Positions 8,352 to 21,074 of a stretch of DNA of 64,000 bases are shown here, in pieces. Numbering within the stretch: the first letter of the stretch is position 1; each line of letters opens with the position of its first letter. Both the position numbers and the translations under genes were made by a program. The stretch spans positions 1 to 64,000 of the forward strand of contig CAKPZY010000003.1 of NCBI GenBank assembly GCA_934215475.1, in the 5' to 3' direction. The stretch comes from an uncultured Ligilactobacillus sp. (GTDB taxonomy: Bacteria > Bacillota > Bacilli > Lactobacillales > Lactobacillaceae). The notes under the pieces were generated by a model. That model made no database searches, was not told the DNA's origin, and was given only the letters and a program-made list of their open reading frames with translations.

Positions 8352-10817
8352 TTACTTGACTGGAACCTGTTCCATAATAAAGGCCTCGATTTGATCGCCA
8401 ACTTTGATGTCATTGTATTTTTCAATCATCAAGCCGCATTCAAAGCCCGATTTGACTTCTTTGACATCGTCTTTGAATCGTTTCAAACTAGCTAATTTAC
8501 CTTCGTAGATCACTATTCCGTCGCGAATGACCCGGACACCGCTATCACGTTGAATATATCCATTCAAAACGTAACCGCCGCCGATAGTTCCCAATTTCGA
8601 AACTTTGTACGTCTCTCTGATTTCAACTTGGCCGGTAACCTTTTCCTCATATTCTGGTTCAAGCATACCCTTCATGGCCGTCTCAACTTCATCGATAGCC
8701 TTATAGATCACATTATGCAAACGAATATCGACCTTATCTCTTTCAGCTTGTGCGCGTGCGCGCGGAGTTGGACGAACATTAAAACCGATAATAATAGCAT
8801 TGGATGCTTCCGCTAAGGTAACATCACTTTCATTGATCGCACCCACGGCTTGGTGGATGATGTTGATGCGAACACCTTCGACGTCGATCTTTTTAAAGCT
8901 TTGTGCAAGTGCCTCAACAGAACCCTGAACATCAGCCTTAATGATCACACTAACTTCCTTCATTTCGCCTTCTTTTAAGGTGTCAAACAAATTATCCAGT
9001 GTGACATGATTAGTGTGTTGCCGCTCTCTGAGTACAGCCTGTTCTGCACGTTTTTCACCTGCAGCACGAGCCGTTTTTTCATCATCAAAAGTAACAAAAC
9101 GATCACCAGAATCTGGGACGTCGCTTAAGCCGGTAATTTCTACCGGTGTAGCAGGTGCAGCTTGCTTAATTGCCTTGCCGCGTGCATTAGTCATTGTCCG
9201 GACACGTCCAAATGTGTTGCCGACAACGATTGGGTCGCCTGTATGCAAGGTTCCTTGCTGAACAAGCAAAGAAGCAACCGGCCCTTTGCCCTTATCCAAA
9301 CGAGCTTCAATAACAGAGCCAGCACCATGTTGTGTTGGGTTGGCCTTTAATTCGAGCATTTCTGATTCCAAAATGATCATGTCCAGCAGCTCGCCGATAT
9401 TCTTACCAAATTTGGCAGAAATTTCAACGAAGATCGTATCGCCGCCCCAGCTTTCAGGGATCAAGCCGTATTCGCTCAATTGCTCCATAACATGATTAGG
9501 ATTGGCACCAGGCTTGTCGATCTTATTAACTGCAACGATGATTGGTACTTTTGCTGCCTTAGCATGGTTGATAGCTTCAATTGTCTGAGGCATGACCCCA
9601 TCGTCAGCCGCAACGACCAAGATCGTAATATCTGTGATATCAGCTCCACGTGCACGCATACTGGTAAATGCAGCATGTCCAGGAGTATCCAAGAAAGTAA
9701 TAGTCTTGTCTCCATGTTTTAACTGATAAGCACCAATATGCTGTGTGATCCCGCCTGCTTCACCCTCGGTAATATGAGAATTACGCAACTTATCGAGTAG
9801 AGTTGTTTTACCATGATCAACGTGTCCCATGATCGTTACTACTGGCGGCCTCGATACAAGATTATTCTGATTTTCCTGTTCATCTTCAAAGAATTTATCG
9901 ATATCAGACATATCAACTTCAACTTTTTCTTGAGCTTTAATACCATAATCAGCGGCTAGTAGCTCAATCGTGTCTTTATCGAGCGATTGGTTTTGGTTGA
10001 CCATCACACCCATCATAAAGAGTTTTTTGATAATTTCAGCAGGTTCACGATGGATCTTTTTAGCAATGTCAGCAACATTCATTCCCAAGGTGTAAACAAG
10101 TGTTTCCGGCAATGGCTTGTTTTTCCGCTGTGCGACCGGATTATGTTTGATCTTAATATTCCGATTGTTTTTGCGGTTATTACGTCTGTTCTTCTTGCGA
10201 TAATTTTTATTTCGATTATTCTTGCTGTTAGGTCTTTCGTTGTTATTAAATCTGTTACTATTATTATTATTGTTAAATCGTTTACTGTTATTATTGTTGT
10301 TATTGTTGTGGTTGTTATGATTGGTTACATTACGTTCACTTCGGTGGTCAGTGTTTTTATGCAAGTTATTATTTTGCGGGCGACTAGTGTGTTGAGCACT
10401 GGCCTGTTGACGAGCAGGTTTTCTCGCTGCCCCTGACACATGCCCTGATTTGACTGAACCGTTATGACTATTCTTTTGAATGCTTTGTGTTTGGCCATGA
10501 TGAGCGGCGTTTCGTTTAGCGGTGCTTTGCTGGTGAGCGTGAGCTCTGACAGGAACTGTCTTTGGTCTTTGTTCACTCTTTTTACCGACAATTTTTTTTG
10601 CAGTCGGCTTTTTAGCATTTGGTGCTTTAACAGTTGATTTCTTGGCAGCTGCCTTCTTTTTGGGTTGATAAAATTCACGAATCTGGCGTTCCTCATTATC
10701 ACCCAGCACCGACATATGATTGCCGACCTTAAACCCCTTGTCTTCAGCAACCTTGATTACATCTTTACTACTTACTTTTAATTCCTTAGCTAACTCATAA
10801 ATTCGTTTTTTGCTCAT
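8352..10817 (-). CDS. infB: Translation initiation factor IF-2
   Basis: GTPase that brings fMet-tRNA to the 30S subunit and promotes subunit joining. The 821-residue protein has an N-terminal IF2N module (about 1-55), a basic, low-complexity linker that is very Asn-rich (about 145-215), a second IF2N module, and the G domain with GHVDHGKT at 331-338, DTPGH, NKIDKP and SAKFG. C-terminal beta-barrel domains complete it. The length and domain order are normal apart from the composition of the linker. Cotranscribed with nusA, ylxR and ylxQ upstream. Confidence 0.98.
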   Translation of the reverse strand: MSKKRIYELAKELKVSSKDVIKVAEDKGFKVGNHMSVLGDNEERQIREFYQPKKKAAAKKSTVKAPNAKKPTAKKIVGKKSEQRPKTVPVRAHAHQQSTAKRNAAHHGQTQSIQKNSHNGSVKSGHVSGAARKPARQQASAQHTSRPQNNNLHKNTDHRSERNVTNHNNHNNNNNNNSKRFNNNNNSNRFNNNERPNSKNNRNKNYRKKNRRNNRKNNRNIKIKHNPVAQRKNKPLPETLVYTLGMNVADIAKKIHREPAEIIKKLFMMGVMVNQNQSLDKDTIELLAADYGIKAQEKVEVDMSDIDKFFEDEQENQNNLVSRPPVVTIMGHVDHGKTTLLDKLRNSHITEGEAGGITQHIGAYQLKHGDKTITFLDTPGHAAFTSMRARGADITDITILVVAADDGVMPQTIEAINHAKAAKVPIIVAVNKIDKPGANPNHVMEQLSEYGLIPESWGGDTIFVEISAKFGKNIGELLDMIILESEMLELKANPTQHGAGSVIEARLDKGKGPVASLLVQQGTLHTGDPIVVGNTFGRVRTMTNARGKAIKQAAPATPVEITGLSDVPDSGDRFVTFDDEKTARAAGEKRAEQAVLRERQHTNHVTLDNLFDTLKEGEMKEVSVIIKADVQGSVEALAQSFKKIDVEGVRINIIHQAVGAINESDVTLAEASNAIIIGFNVRPTPRARAQAERDKVDIRLHNVIYKAIDEVETAMKGMLEPEYEEKVTGQVEIRETYKVSKLGTIGGGYVLNGYIQRDSGVRVIRDGIVIYEGKLASLKRFKDDVKEVKSGFECGLMIEKYNDIKVGDQIEAFIMEQVPVK

Positions 10818-10893
10818 ACCATCAACCTCCGATTAGATTCTGCGGAGCAACTGCCTGGCCATAACGAAACAAACAGCCCTCCGTTTGATCCGC

Positions 10894-11199
10894 TTAAGTC
10901 GACAATAGCTCGATCATTTTACTTCCGAAGCCCATGTCAGTCACTGCGACAACTCTTCGTTTCTGTCCGATCGCTTGGCTCAGCTCAAGCTCTGTGAAAG
11001 CTTGAGATAAACTGACATTATAGCTTCGACACTTGTCATTAAATTTTTTTTGCGTGTTTTCAGCACAATCTGCTGCCACGAAAACTATTGCTGCTTTTCG
11101 CGCTCTAATTTGTTTTAAAACCATATCAGACCCAGCCGTCACTTTTCTAGCTCTACGCGCCAAACCTAACAGATTTAAGACCTTTTGTTTATTTTCCAT
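10894..11199 (-). CDS. ylxQ: L7Ae-family RNA-binding protein YlxQ
   Basis: A small protein of the L7Ae/L30e kink-turn-binding family, encoded between ylxR and infB across the Firmicutes; its in vivo target is not settled. I start it at the ATG at 11199 (101 residues, MENKQKVLNLLGLARRARK), which overlaps the ylxR stop by 11 bases. The L7Ae core shows KVTAGSDMVLKQIRARKAAIVFVAADCAEN and the later RRVVAVTDMGFG segment. Translation is probably coupled to ylxR. Confidence 0.9.
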   Translation of the reverse strand: MENKQKVLNLLGLARRARKVTAGSDMVLKQIRARKAAIVFVAADCAENTQKKFNDKCRSYNVSLSQAFTELELSQAIGQKRRVVAVTDMGFGSKMIELLST

Positions 11200-11488
11200 T
11201 GCCAAATAATTCCATCCGTGCAACTTGGTGATCGACATAGGCAACTAGTTCATCATAAAAGGACGAATCGATCTTGGTTCCAAATGTTTTATCAAATGTG
11301 TTGGCATCCCGTGCTGTTTTAGCCGCCGCTACATCCAAACGAATATACGCACCACGACCCTGTTTTTTTCCAGTCGGATCAATGCTGACTTCATTTTCCT
11401 TGTTTTTTACTACTCGAACCAATTCTTTTTTAGGAAACATCTCACCAGAAACAATGTCTTTACGCATGGGAATCTTTCTTTTTGCCAC
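11189..11488 (-). CDS. ylxR: YlxR / RnpM family RNA-binding protein
   Basis: A 99-residue protein with the YlxR fold: an N-terminal RKIPMRKDIVSGEMFPKKELVRVV, in which the usual CxxC of the family is not present, followed by DPTGKKQGRGAYI, the conserved nucleotide-binding surface. In Bacillus subtilis the homologue (RnpM) modulates RNase P. It lies 17 bases after nusA and overlaps ylxQ. Confidence 0.92.
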   Translation of the reverse strand: MAKRKIPMRKDIVSGEMFPKKELVRVVKNKENEVSIDPTGKKQGRGAYIRLDVAAAKTARDANTFDKTFGTKIDSSFYDELVAYVDHQVARMELFGNGK

Positions 11489-11505
11489 GGTAGATCACCT
11501 CTTAT

Positions 11506-12681
11506 TTATTGTTTGGTATCTGTGTTATCTTTTTGCAAATCTGATTTTTGCCCTGTCGGTTCACTGTCATTTTCTTGAGCTTCACTTGATTCTGAACTAT
11601 TTTCATTTTCTTCGTCAGGTTCATTTTGCGTTGGCTCGCCAACTTGCTCTATATCTGTTTCAGATTTAATATCGATCTTATAACCAGTGAGTCGCGCAGC
11701 TAACCTGACATTTTGGCCACGTTTCCCGATTGCTAAAGAAAGTTGATCATCTGGTACAACGACCGTGCAGGCATGCTCATTTTCAGGATCGAATCGGACT
11801 TCTAAAACATCAGCAGGATTTAGTGCATTCGCAATAAAATCTGCTGGTTCTTCTTCCCATTGTACGATATCCATGTTTTCACCCCGGAGCTCGTTAACGA
11901 TCGTTTGTACACGCTCTCCTCTCGGGCCAACACAGGTGCCAACCGGATCAACATTACTGTCGTTTGAACGTACAGCAACTTTGGCGCGATCCCCAGCTTC
12001 TCTGGCAATTGACATGATCTCAACCGTACCATCATAGATTTCAGGGATCTCTTGTTCAAACAAACGTTTCAAAAGATCTGGATGGGAACGACTAACATAA
12101 ACTTGGGGTCCCTTCGAAGTATTTTCGACCTTATAGATGTAAACTTTGATACGGTCGTGCGACTTGTATTCTTCACCTTCGATCTGATCTTGGCGTGAAA
12201 GTAAAGCCTCTACTCTGCCTAAATTGACATAAATATAACGATTATCTCTACGTTCCACTTCTCCAGTAACGATTTCGTTTTCATACTGGATATACTGGTT
12301 ATAAATAATGTTATGCTCTTCTTCACGCACACGCTGCATGATCACTTGTTTAGCGGTTTGAGCGGCAATTCTCCCAAAGTCTTTTGGTGTAACTTCAAAA
12401 CGGATCGTATCCCCGACTTCATATGCTTTATTGATCTCCAACGCATCTTTTAAACTAACTTCTAAGCGTGAATCAAAGACTTCATCAACAACTTCTTTGA
12501 CAGCATAAACGTGAATATTACCCTTTTCTTTGTCAAAATCAACTTCAACGTTTTGCGCCTGATTATAATTACGTTTATAAGCAGAAACCAAAGCATTTTC
12601 CAAGGCTTCGATCACTACTTCTTTTTTGACGCCCTTTTCTTTTTCTAAAGAATCAAGAGCACCAAGCAGTTCCTTACTCAT
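11506..12681 (-). CDS. nusA: Transcription termination/antitermination factor NusA
   Basis: Binds RNA polymerase and nascent RNA to modulate pausing, intrinsic termination and antitermination. The 391-residue protein has the N-terminal RNAP-binding domain (about 1-125), an S1 domain (IVTGEVERRDNRYIYVNLG) and two KH domains (VGPRGERVQTIVNELRGE and AIGKRGQNVRLAARLTGYKIDI). It ends in an acidic, Gln/Ser-rich tail of about 45 residues and has no duplicated C-terminal acidic domains, as is normal for Firmicutes. It follows rimP by 27 bases. The terminator in the operon leader may be its autoregulatory target. Confidence 0.98.
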   Translation of the reverse strand: MSKELLGALDSLEKEKGVKKEVVIEALENALVSAYKRNYNQAQNVEVDFDKEKGNIHVYAVKEVVDEVFDSRLEVSLKDALEINKAYEVGDTIRFEVTPKDFGRIAAQTAKQVIMQRVREEEHNIIYNQYIQYENEIVTGEVERRDNRYIYVNLGRVEALLSRQDQIEGEEYKSHDRIKVYIYKVENTSKGPQVYVSRSHPDLLKRLFEQEIPEIYDGTVEIMSIAREAGDRAKVAVRSNDSNVDPVGTCVGPRGERVQTIVNELRGENMDIVQWEEEPADFIANALNPADVLEVRFDPENEHACTVVVPDDQLSLAIGKRGQNVRLAARLTGYKIDIKSETDIEQVGEPTQNEPDEENENSSESSEAQENDSEPTGQKSDLQKDNTDTKQ

Positions 12682-12708
12682 TTTATTTACTCCTTGTTCA
12701 TAGCTTAT

Positions 12709-13188
12709 TTAAAATTCAACGGCTAAACGAGCCTTGGCGATTTTATTTCTTGGAATAGTGACTTGTTTCTTACGGGACTTATCGCGATACTCCAAGGTCA
12801 ATTCCTCAGTGGTCAAACCAATTAGGTGACCTTCATATTGTTTACTGTTGGCTACTTTTTCATATAGGCTGACAAAAACATTGGCATGCTGCTTCGCTGC
12901 TATTTTAAAATCACGTTCTTTTTTCAGCGGCCGCTCTGCACCAGGAGAAGAAACCTCCAAGTAATAAGGATGTTGGATTGGATCTGGCTTCATTGCATCA
13001 AGCTTTTCACTAAGCTCATCACTGACCAACGCGCATTCATCAATTGTAATACCGCCTTTTTTATCGATAAAAACACGAAGGTACCAGCTTTGGCCTTCCT
13101 TGACGAATTGAACATCAACCAAATCAAAATGGTGAGCCTCCATTATAGGACTTGCCAAATCAGTTACTGTTTCAACAACGCTACTCAC
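12709..13188 (-). CDS. rimP: Ribosome maturation factor RimP
   Basis: Assists maturation of the 30S subunit before tRNA-binding proteins assemble. At 159 residues it has the family length: an N-terminal KH-like half with [25 protein letters not shown], the conserved [20 protein letters not shown], and the C-terminal Sm-like barrel. First gene of the rimP-nusA-ylxR-ylxQ-infB-rbfA operon; SD AAGGAGGG is near-optimal. Confidence 0.97.
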   Translation of the reverse strand: MSSVVETVTDLASPIMEAHHFDLVDVQFVKEGQSWYLRVFIDKKGGITIDECALVSDELSEKLDAMKPDPIQHPYYLEVSSPGAERPLKKERDFKIAAKQHANVFVSLYEKVANSKQYEGHLIGLTTEELTLEYRDKSRKKQVTIPRNKIAKARLAVEF

Positions 13189-13249
13189 ATCTTGCCCTCC
13201 TTTTTTGAAAAATAATTTCCGTTTAAAAATTTACTTTCATCATTTCCAA

Positions 13250-13277
13250 TAAAAAGAGTGAGCATCTCTGCCCACTC
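13250..13277 (-). terminator. Terminator-like hairpin in the rimP-nusA leader (possible attenuator)
   Basis: Minus-strand 9-bp stem (13269-13277 with 13256-13264, one G-U pair), GAGA loop, then TTTTT. It lies downstream of a TATAAT box and 62 bases upstream of rimP, so it may both end polC transcripts and attenuate the operon. Confidence 0.75.
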
Positions 13278-13301
13278 ATTACGAGTTATCAAGTTACTGT
13301 T

Positions 13302-13330
13302 ATTATAATAACATGGTCCCCTTAAAAAAG
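13302..13330 (-). promoter_or_regulatory. Probable promoter of the rimP-nusA operon
   Basis: A perfect -10 TATAAT at 13302-13307 lies between the polC stop and rimP. The -35 region (13325-13330, CTTTTT) is poor, so a activator-independent strength cannot be judged. The predicted start is near 13295, upstream of the terminator hairpin. Confidence 0.45.
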
Positions 13331-13414
13331 CAAATTGTGACTGCTGCTAGCCCATTTAACCAGAGGTATTTATATATGTTTGTCAATTTATGATTAACGA
13401 ACACCAAAGCAAAA

Positions 13415-16400
13415 CTAAAAAAGATTATCAAATAAACTCAACTGATTTTCATCTGGCAAATCATCCAGAACATGGTTGTCAGTCATATACTCTATTAAGG
13501 TGTTAGAAACCTTTCCGCGCTTAGACAAATCTTCCTTAGATAGGAAAGCCTGTTCTTCGCGAGCTGCAACGATTTGTTTGGCGACGTTCAGTCCTAAGCC
13601 AGGAATTGCAGAAAATGGAGCTAATAATGTGTCATTATTTACGATCAGCCAATCTGATGCATCAGAATGTTTTAGATCGACCATTTTGAATTTATAGCCG
13701 CGTTCCAGCATTTCATTGGCAAGTTCCAAGACAGTCAACAGGTTCTTTTCCTTTGCAGTTGCATCATTACCCTTAGACGTGATGTCTTGTATCACAGCTT
13801 TGACAGATTGCTTACCATGAACCATGGCAACAAGGTCAAAATCGTCAGCACGAACAGAAAAATAAGCAGCATAGTAGATAACAGGAAAATAAACTTTGAA
13901 ATATGCAATACGCAAGGCCATTAAGACGTATGCCGCTGCATGAGCCTTAGGAAACATATACTTAATTTTGAGACAAGCTCCGATATACCATTCCGGCACG
14001 TTGGAATCTCGCATTTGTGTCTGCCAATCATCCGGGATGCCCCGGCCTTTTCTAACGTGCTCCATAATTTTGAAAGCTAGATCTGATTCTACTCCCATAT
14101 GGATCAGATCCATCATAATATCGTCACGACAACCGATGACTTCAGGCATAGTAACAGTTTTGTTTCTGATCAGTTCCTCGGCATTACCTAACCAGACATC
14201 GGTTCCATGAGATAAACCGGATATCTTTAAAAGCTCAGCGAAAGTCTTTGGATGTGTTTCTTCAAGCATGCCTCTGACAAACCGCGTACCAAACTCAGGT
14301 ATTCCTAACGTACCTGTTTTAGATTGGATCTGTTCTTCAGTTACTTTCAAAATGTCTGTACCTGAAAAAAGGGCCATTACTCCGGGATCGTCAGTGGGAA
14401 TCGATTTAGGATCTATTCCTGAAAGATCTTGAAGCATGCGGATCATCGTCGGGTCATCGTGTCCTAAAATATCTAGTTTTAAAATGTTGTCATGGATCGA
14501 ATGGAAATCAAAATGAGTAGTTTTCCAAGCGGCACTGGTATCGTCTGCCGGGTATTGAATAGGAGTGAAGTCATAGATATCCATGTAGTCAGGAACAACT
14601 AATATTCCAGCGGGGTGTTGACCGGTCGTGCGTTTAACCCCTGTTGCACCCTTAGCCAAACGGTCGATCTCAGCGCTGCGAATGTTCTGCTCTGTATCAC
14701 GTTCATAAGCTTTGACATAACCGTAAGCCGTTTTATCAGCCACAGTTCCTATAGTACCAGCACGATAAACATTTTTTTCACCAAACAATACTTTAGTATA
14801 GTTATGAGCAATAGGCTGATAATCTCCAGAAAAGTTTAAATCAATATCCGGTACTTTATTACCTTTAAAGCCAAGGAAGGTTTCAAACGGAATGTCTTGA
14901 CCGTCTTTGACCAATTCCGTCCCACATTCCGGGCAAACCTTGTCTGGCAAATCAAATCCGGAACCATATTCACCATGAGTGAAGAATTGATTCCATCTGC
15001 ATTTAGGACAGCGGTAATGCGGGGACAATGGGTTGACCTCTGTGATCCCAGACATAGTTGCAACCAAGCTAGACCCAACCGATCCACGGGAACCGACCAA
15101 GTATCCGTCCTTGTTGGATTTATAAACCAGTTTTTGAGCAATTAAATAAATCACTGAAAAACCGTTGCCAATAATAGACTTTAGCTCCATTTTCAACCGA
15201 TCTTCTACCACGGTGGGTAATTTTTCACCATATAACTCATGTGCTTTGTTCATGGTTAAATTTTTAATATCATTTTCCGCACCCGGCATCTTGGGCGTAT
15301 ACAACTTGTCTTTGACAGGAGAGATATCGTCACACATAGCCACCACTTGCTTGGGTGCATCAACAACCACTTCTTCAGCAGTATTTTTACCTAAAAATGC
15401 AAATTCTTCCAGCATTTCATCAGTGGTCCTAAAATGAGCATCGGGTAATTGACGTAAACGATTTAAAGGGTTTGCCCCACTTTGAGAGTGAATCAAAATT
15501 TTGCGGTAAATTGCATCCTCTTTATTCATATAATGTACATCACCAGTTGCAACTACAGGGATCTTTAACGCATGACCAAGCTGCACCATATTCTTTATGA
15601 TCTCTTCCAGATCATCATTGCCTTTTACTAATTCTTGTTCGAGCAACGGAGCATATAACGGCTTTGGCTGGATCTCCAAATAATCGTAATAACGAGCTTT
15701 TTCTTTAGCCGCTTCGAACCCCTTTTGCATCATGGCAGTAAAGACTTCTCCTGATGAACAGGCTGAACCAATAATTAACCCATTCCGATATTTATTCAAT
15801 ATTGAACGTGGGATCCGTGGGACTCGGTAAAAATAATCCGTCATTCCCGCAGAAACAGCTTTGAACAAATTTTTTAAACCAGCTTGTGTTTGTGCCAGGA
15901 TCGTGGCATGAAACGGATGTTCATGTTTATATGCATCATTTTCACCCACGTGTTCATTAAGTTGGTCATGATACTGAACATCAAGTTTTTCTTCAGCATC
16001 TTTCAACATTGCGTAATAAATGTAACCAGTCGCTTCCGCATCATAGATCGCGCGGTGATGATGTTCCAAGTTGACATTTAATTTCTTGGCTAATGTGTTC
16101 AGTTGAAACCTCTTCATCTCCGGATACAAGATCCGAGCAAAAGGCAAAGTATCGATCCACGGCTCCGAGATCTCAGGTAAGCCATGGCGAGCATAACCAG
16201 TATTCATAAAATCAACGTCAAAAGTTGCATTATGCCCGACCAGAATAGTTCCTTTGCAAAAGTCTTGAAACATCTTGAAGACTTCTTCTTCGCTTTTAGA
16301 ACCGCGGACCATGTCGTCAGTAATGCTTGTCAAATTGATGGTGGTTTGTGATAAAGGATGTCCGGGATCGATAAACTGTTCAAATGTATCGACTACATTG

Positions 16401-17767
16401 CCGTCTTTCATTTTGACAGCAGCTAATTCAATTACCTTATCAAAGCGAGCTGAAAGCCCCGTCGTTTCAGTATCAAAGACGACGTAAGTCGAGTCTTTAA
16501 GCGAGATATGCTCTGTATTATATGCAATTGGAGTTCCATCATCTACGATGTTAGCTTCGACCCCATAAAGGATTTTGACGCCATTTTTTTCACCAGCACT
16601 GTGGGCTTCAGGAAAAGCTTGCACCGTCGCGTGGTCTGTGACGGCAATGGCTTTTTGGCCCCAATCTGCAGCTTGCTTAACATAGCTGGAAATACTATTG
16701 GTCGCATCCATTGTGCTCATGTTAGTGTGCAGATGCAACTCCACCCGTTTTTTGTCTGCTGGGGCAAGATCTTGACGGTTAGGATGAGAAACAGATTCTA
16801 TGTCATATGCGTTAACAACTAAGTCGTGCATATAATTATCTTCCTGGACGCTGCCGCGGACTTTGACCCAATCACCCTCATTTAAGGCAGCAAACATCGC
16901 CTCGTCATTTTCATCACGTGAAAATTTTTTGACCACAAAAGAAGAAGAATAATCGGTGATCTTCAAGATCATCAGTTGTCGTTCTGAACGCAAAACACGG
17001 ATCTCTTTATCAAAGATATAGCCTTGAATAACAGCTGACCTTTCCTCTTCAGTAATGTCCACCATTTGTCTAGGAACGATTTCATCAGAGATCTTCTTCC
17101 CTAAACGGACCGGTCCATCAACTTGAGGAAGAGTTTTTTTGGCGCGACGAGCTTCTTTATTCTGATTTTGTCGTTGGATAGCCAACAGAGCTTTCTGAGC
17201 TAATTGCGCGTCATTTTTGGCCTTTTTCTCTTTATATTCTGTAATTTTATCCTGTGAAGCAGTCTCATCGACCAAAGTTGTAATATTACGCTCTGGAAAG
17301 CCAATGCGGCGGTAGGTTTCTTCGATCGGACCTAATGCTTGAGTAACCAAAAAATTTTTAATAATTTCATTTTCAGCTAACAGCATCACTCGGCCGTCTT
17401 GCAAATAGGGAACTTTTCCTTCACACAAACTCTGGGTTAAGTTGGAAGAAACCCCACTATTTCCCACGACCCACTGCCAGTAATCTCCTAATTTTTGGTT
17501 AGTTACCTCTGGGTCGGTCGTTCTAATTTTAATTGTTGTGGTTGCGATACCTTTAAAAGCCGCACTGAGATGATTTTGAAGTTCAACGAACAATTGGAAC
17601 GGTAAAATATCCACTAAGTTAAACGTAAAATCCCAGCGTTTAGAGACCTCGTGAACTTCCACTTGGCGAATGCTTCCATTCTCAAAATATTGTTTCTCTT
17701 GGGTGGTAGGTTTCAGGTCGATCTGCTGCAAAAGTTTAGCAAACATTTCTTTTTTATTTAATTTCAA
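13415..17767 (-). CDS. polC: DNA polymerase III alpha subunit, PolC type
   Basis: Main replicative polymerase of low-GC Gram-positives, with built-in 3'-5' proofreading. I start it at the TTG at 17767 (1450 residues), 7 bases after an SD AGGGG; no ATG with an SD is available. Visible parts are the N-terminal domain, an OB fold, a PHP domain ([13 protein letters not shown]) interrupted by the DEDD exonuclease (DTETTG at 432-437), a zinc site (CPKC from residue 920, then CPEC), and the palm with [13 protein letters not shown]. The end QLSLFDNLF contains a beta-clamp-binding motif. Downstream of proS, with its own -10 box. Confidence 0.98.
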   Translation of the reverse strand: MKLNKKEMFAKLLQQIDLKPTTQEKQYFENGSIRQVEVHEVSKRWDFTFNLVDILPFQLFVELQNHLSAAFKGIATTTIKIRTTDPEVTNQKLGDYWQWVVGNSGVSSNLTQSLCEGKVPYLQDGRVMLLAENEIIKNFLVTQALGPIEETYRRIGFPERNITTLVDETASQDKITEYKEKKAKNDAQLAQKALLAIQRQNQNKEARRAKKTLPQVDGPVRLGKKISDEIVPRQMVDITEEERSAVIQGYIFDKEIRVLRSERQLMILKITDYSSSFVVKKFSRDENDEAMFAALNEGDWVKVRGSVQEDNYMHDLVVNAYDIESVSHPNRQDLAPADKKRVELHLHTNMSTMDATNSISSYVKQAADWGQKAIAVTDHATVQAFPEAHSAGEKNGVKILYGVEANIVDDGTPIAYNTEHISLKDSTYVVFDTETTGLSARFDKVIELAAVKMKDGNVVDTFEQFIDPGHPLSQTTINLTSITDDMVRGSKSEEEVFKMFQDFCKGTILVGHNATFDVDFMNTGYARHGLPEISEPWIDTLPFARILYPEMKRFQLNTLAKKLNVNLEHHHRAIYDAEATGYIYYAMLKDAEEKLDVQYHDQLNEHVGENDAYKHEHPFHATILAQTQAGLKNLFKAVSAGMTDYFYRVPRIPRSILNKYRNGLIIGSACSSGEVFTAMMQKGFEAAKEKARYYDYLEIQPKPLYAPLLEQELVKGNDDLEEIIKNMVQLGHALKIPVVATGDVHYMNKEDAIYRKILIHSQSGANPLNRLRQLPDAHFRTTDEMLEEFAFLGKNTAEEVVVDAPKQVVAMCDDISPVKDKLYTPKMPGAENDIKNLTMNKAHELYGEKLPTVVEDRLKMELKSIIGNGFSVIYLIAQKLVYKSNKDGYLVGSRGSVGSSLVATMSGITEVNPLSPHYRCPKCRWNQFFTHGEYGSGFDLPDKVCPECGTELVKDGQDIPFETFLGFKGNKVPDIDLNFSGDYQPIAHNYTKVLFGEKNVYRAGTIGTVADKTAYGYVKAYERDTEQNIRSAEIDRLAKGATGVKRTTGQHPAGILVVPDYMDIYDFTPIQYPADDTSAAWKTTHFDFHSIHDNILKLDILGHDDPTMIRMLQDLSGIDPKSIPTDDPGVMALFSGTDILKVTEEQIQSKTGTLGIPEFGTRFVRGMLEETHPKTFAELLKISGLSHGTDVWLGNAEELIRNKTVTMPEVIGCRDDIMMDLIHMGVESDLAFKIMEHVRKGRGIPDDWQTQMRDSNVPEWYIGACLKIKYMFPKAHAAAYVLMALRIAYFKVYFPVIYYAAYFSVRADDFDLVAMVHGKQSVKAVIQDITSKGNDATAKEKNLLTVLELANEMLERGYKFKMVDLKHSDASDWLIVNNDTLLAPFSAIPGLGLNVAKQIVAAREEQAFLSKEDLSKRGKVSNTLIEYMTDNHVLDDLPDENQLSLFDNLF

Positions 17768-17855
17768 GTTAGCTCCCCTCTCTGCCAAGATCAATGAAAA
17801 GTATCAACAGATTTAGGCGTGCTGTACTTCTGCTTACTTCTTGTCCATTTATTCA

Positions 17856-17861
17856 ATTATA
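17856..17861 (-). promoter_or_regulatory. Probable polC promoter (-10)
   Basis: A perfect TATAAT at 17856-17861 lies 88 bases before the polC TTG and downstream of the proS terminator. The best -35 is weak (TTAGAT, 18-base spacer), so this is tentative. Confidence 0.4.
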
Positions 17862-17959
17862 CGTGCAACTTACGTATTTATCTAAGTCAATTATGACAAA
17901 CCGAAAAATAATTATCGTCATGTACTCCGCAATCAGTGCTTTACAGTTTCGCCGTATTC

Positions 17960-18000
17960 TCAAATAAATAAACAGCCGAAACCAATATGTAAGTTCCGGC
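17960..18000 (-). terminator. Terminator after proS
   Basis: Minus-strand 8-bp stem (17993-18000 with 17975-17982, one G-U pair) and 10-base loop, followed by a T-rich stretch TGTTTATTTATTTG. It is a modest terminator at the end of the uppS-cdsA-rseP-proS unit. Confidence 0.6.
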
Positions 18001-18015
18001 CAGCGGTAATTCTTT

Positions 18016-19767
<1,752 letters not shown>

Positions 19768-21039
19768 TTAGAAAAAATATCGCTGGATATCATTCCAAGT
19801 CACTAATATCATGAGCACCATCATAAATCCAAAGCCTATCAAAGTAATAACTGTTTCTTTGTTTGGATCCATTGGTTTGCCCCGAACTGCTTCTATAATA
19901 TTCAATAATAGTTTACCACCGTCCAAGGCAGGTATTGGCAACAAATTTACTATTCCAAGGTTGATAGACAAGAATGCCAATAAACTGATCACACTGACCA
20001 GGCCGTAGCGGGTTGCTTGGGAAGTAAACGAATACATCGCAACTGGGCCCCCTAAATCATTGAGGCTAAAGCCATGAAACATATGCACCAAGGCGTTCCA
20101 AACCGCGTTTATAACAGTATAAGTTTGTGTAAAACCGTACCCAATGATCGCAGTAGGAGAATGATCGATCTTTTGGCCAGCTTGAATACCTATCATCCCA
20201 ATTTTTTGACTACCAGACATTTGCGTTCGTGGTTTCAAGGTCACAGTTTTAGTGTGACCATCTCGCTGTAAGGTTAGCTCCGTACTCTGGCCGGGACGTT
20301 GGCTGATCATACTGGAAACAGCATTCCAAGTTCTTGTCTTCTTTCCACCAACAGAAATGATCTGATCCCCTTTTTCTAATCCCGCTTGTTGGGCGACTGA
20401 ATTATTTTGTACTGCCCCAACAGAATTAACTGTGGTCACAGCTCCGCCTTGCATTAAAGCAATCAAAATAAAAGCAATAATGGCCAAGATAAAATTATTG
20501 ACTGGACCAGCTAAATTAGTCAAGATCCTCTTCAATAAGCTAGCAGATTGATATTGCACATCCCGTGGTGCAATTTGAACTTCCGTTCCATCCTTTTCGA
20601 CTATCAGAGCATTCCTGCTAACTGAAAAGCGACGTAGTTTATCCTCTTCTCCGTTCTCATAACCGCTGAGGTACAAATCGTCAACCAGATCCCAATCAGT
20701 TACTTCCACCGGAATACCATTTAATAGGCTGACTTTATTGCTGGTATTGATCTTGTCGACCTTGTCATCTTTATTCAATATCAAATTGACCGGCATACCC
20801 TTTTGCAGAGTGTCATCATCTTCTTCTAACCCAGCCATACGGACATAACCGCCCAGGGGTAAAATGCGGATCGTATACGTTGTTCCATTTTTATGGTAGC
20901 CAAATAATTTTGGGCCCATTCCTATAGAGAATTCACGCACCATTATCCCAGACTTTTTAGCCACTATAAAATGACCAAACTCATGGGAAGTTACAATGAT
21001 CCCAAAAACAATTACAAACGCGATGATCGTCAGAAACAT
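19768..21039 (-). CDS. rseP: RIP metalloprotease RseP (YaeL/RasP family)
   Basis: Membrane-embedded site-2 zinc protease that cleaves anti-sigma factors and leftover signal peptides. The 423-residue protein carries HEFGH at 19-23 in the first transmembrane helix, a PDZ domain (about 205-285) with NSVAQQAGLEKGDQI, and the third metal-ligand motif NLLPIPALDGGKL near the C-terminus. Three to four membrane helices are visible. SD AGGAAGGA precedes the ATG. It is encoded in the uppS-cdsA-rseP-proS unit, 35 bases after cdsA. Confidence 0.96.
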   Translation of the reverse strand: MFLTIIAFVIVFGIIVTSHEFGHFIVAKKSGIMVREFSIGMGPKLFGYHKNGTTYTIRILPLGGYVRMAGLEEDDDTLQKGMPVNLILNKDDKVDKINTSNKVSLLNGIPVEVTDWDLVDDLYLSGYENGEEDKLRRFSVSRNALIVEKDGTEVQIAPRDVQYQSASLLKRILTNLAGPVNNFILAIIAFILIALMQGGAVTTVNSVGAVQNNSVAQQAGLEKGDQIISVGGKKTRTWNAVSSMISQRPGQSTELTLQRDGHTKTVTLKPRTQMSGSQKIGMIGIQAGQKIDHSPTAIIGYGFTQTYTVINAVWNALVHMFHGFSLNDLGGPVAMYSFTSQATRYGLVSVISLLAFLSINLGIVNLLPIPALDGGKLLLNIIEAVRGKPMDPNKETVITLIGFGFMMVLMILVTWNDIQRYFF

Positions 21040-21074
21040 CGGGCACCATCCTTCCTGGCGGATATAGTTTCAAA

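Noticed and set aside
10170..10330. Repetitive ATT/GTT-rich stretch that could suggest a repeat array or CRISPR
   Set aside because: It lies in the infB reading frame and encodes the Asn-rich linker; there are no regular spacers or conserved repeats.
9000..10440. Plus-strand open frames opposite infB
   Set aside because: They lack SD sites and recognisable proteins, and overlap a complete IF-2; they are shadow frames.
17820..18015. T-box or riboswitch leader near proS/polC
   Set aside because: proS is inside an operon without an upstream leader, and no T-box sequence (specifier stem, TGG box) is visible in 17768-18015.
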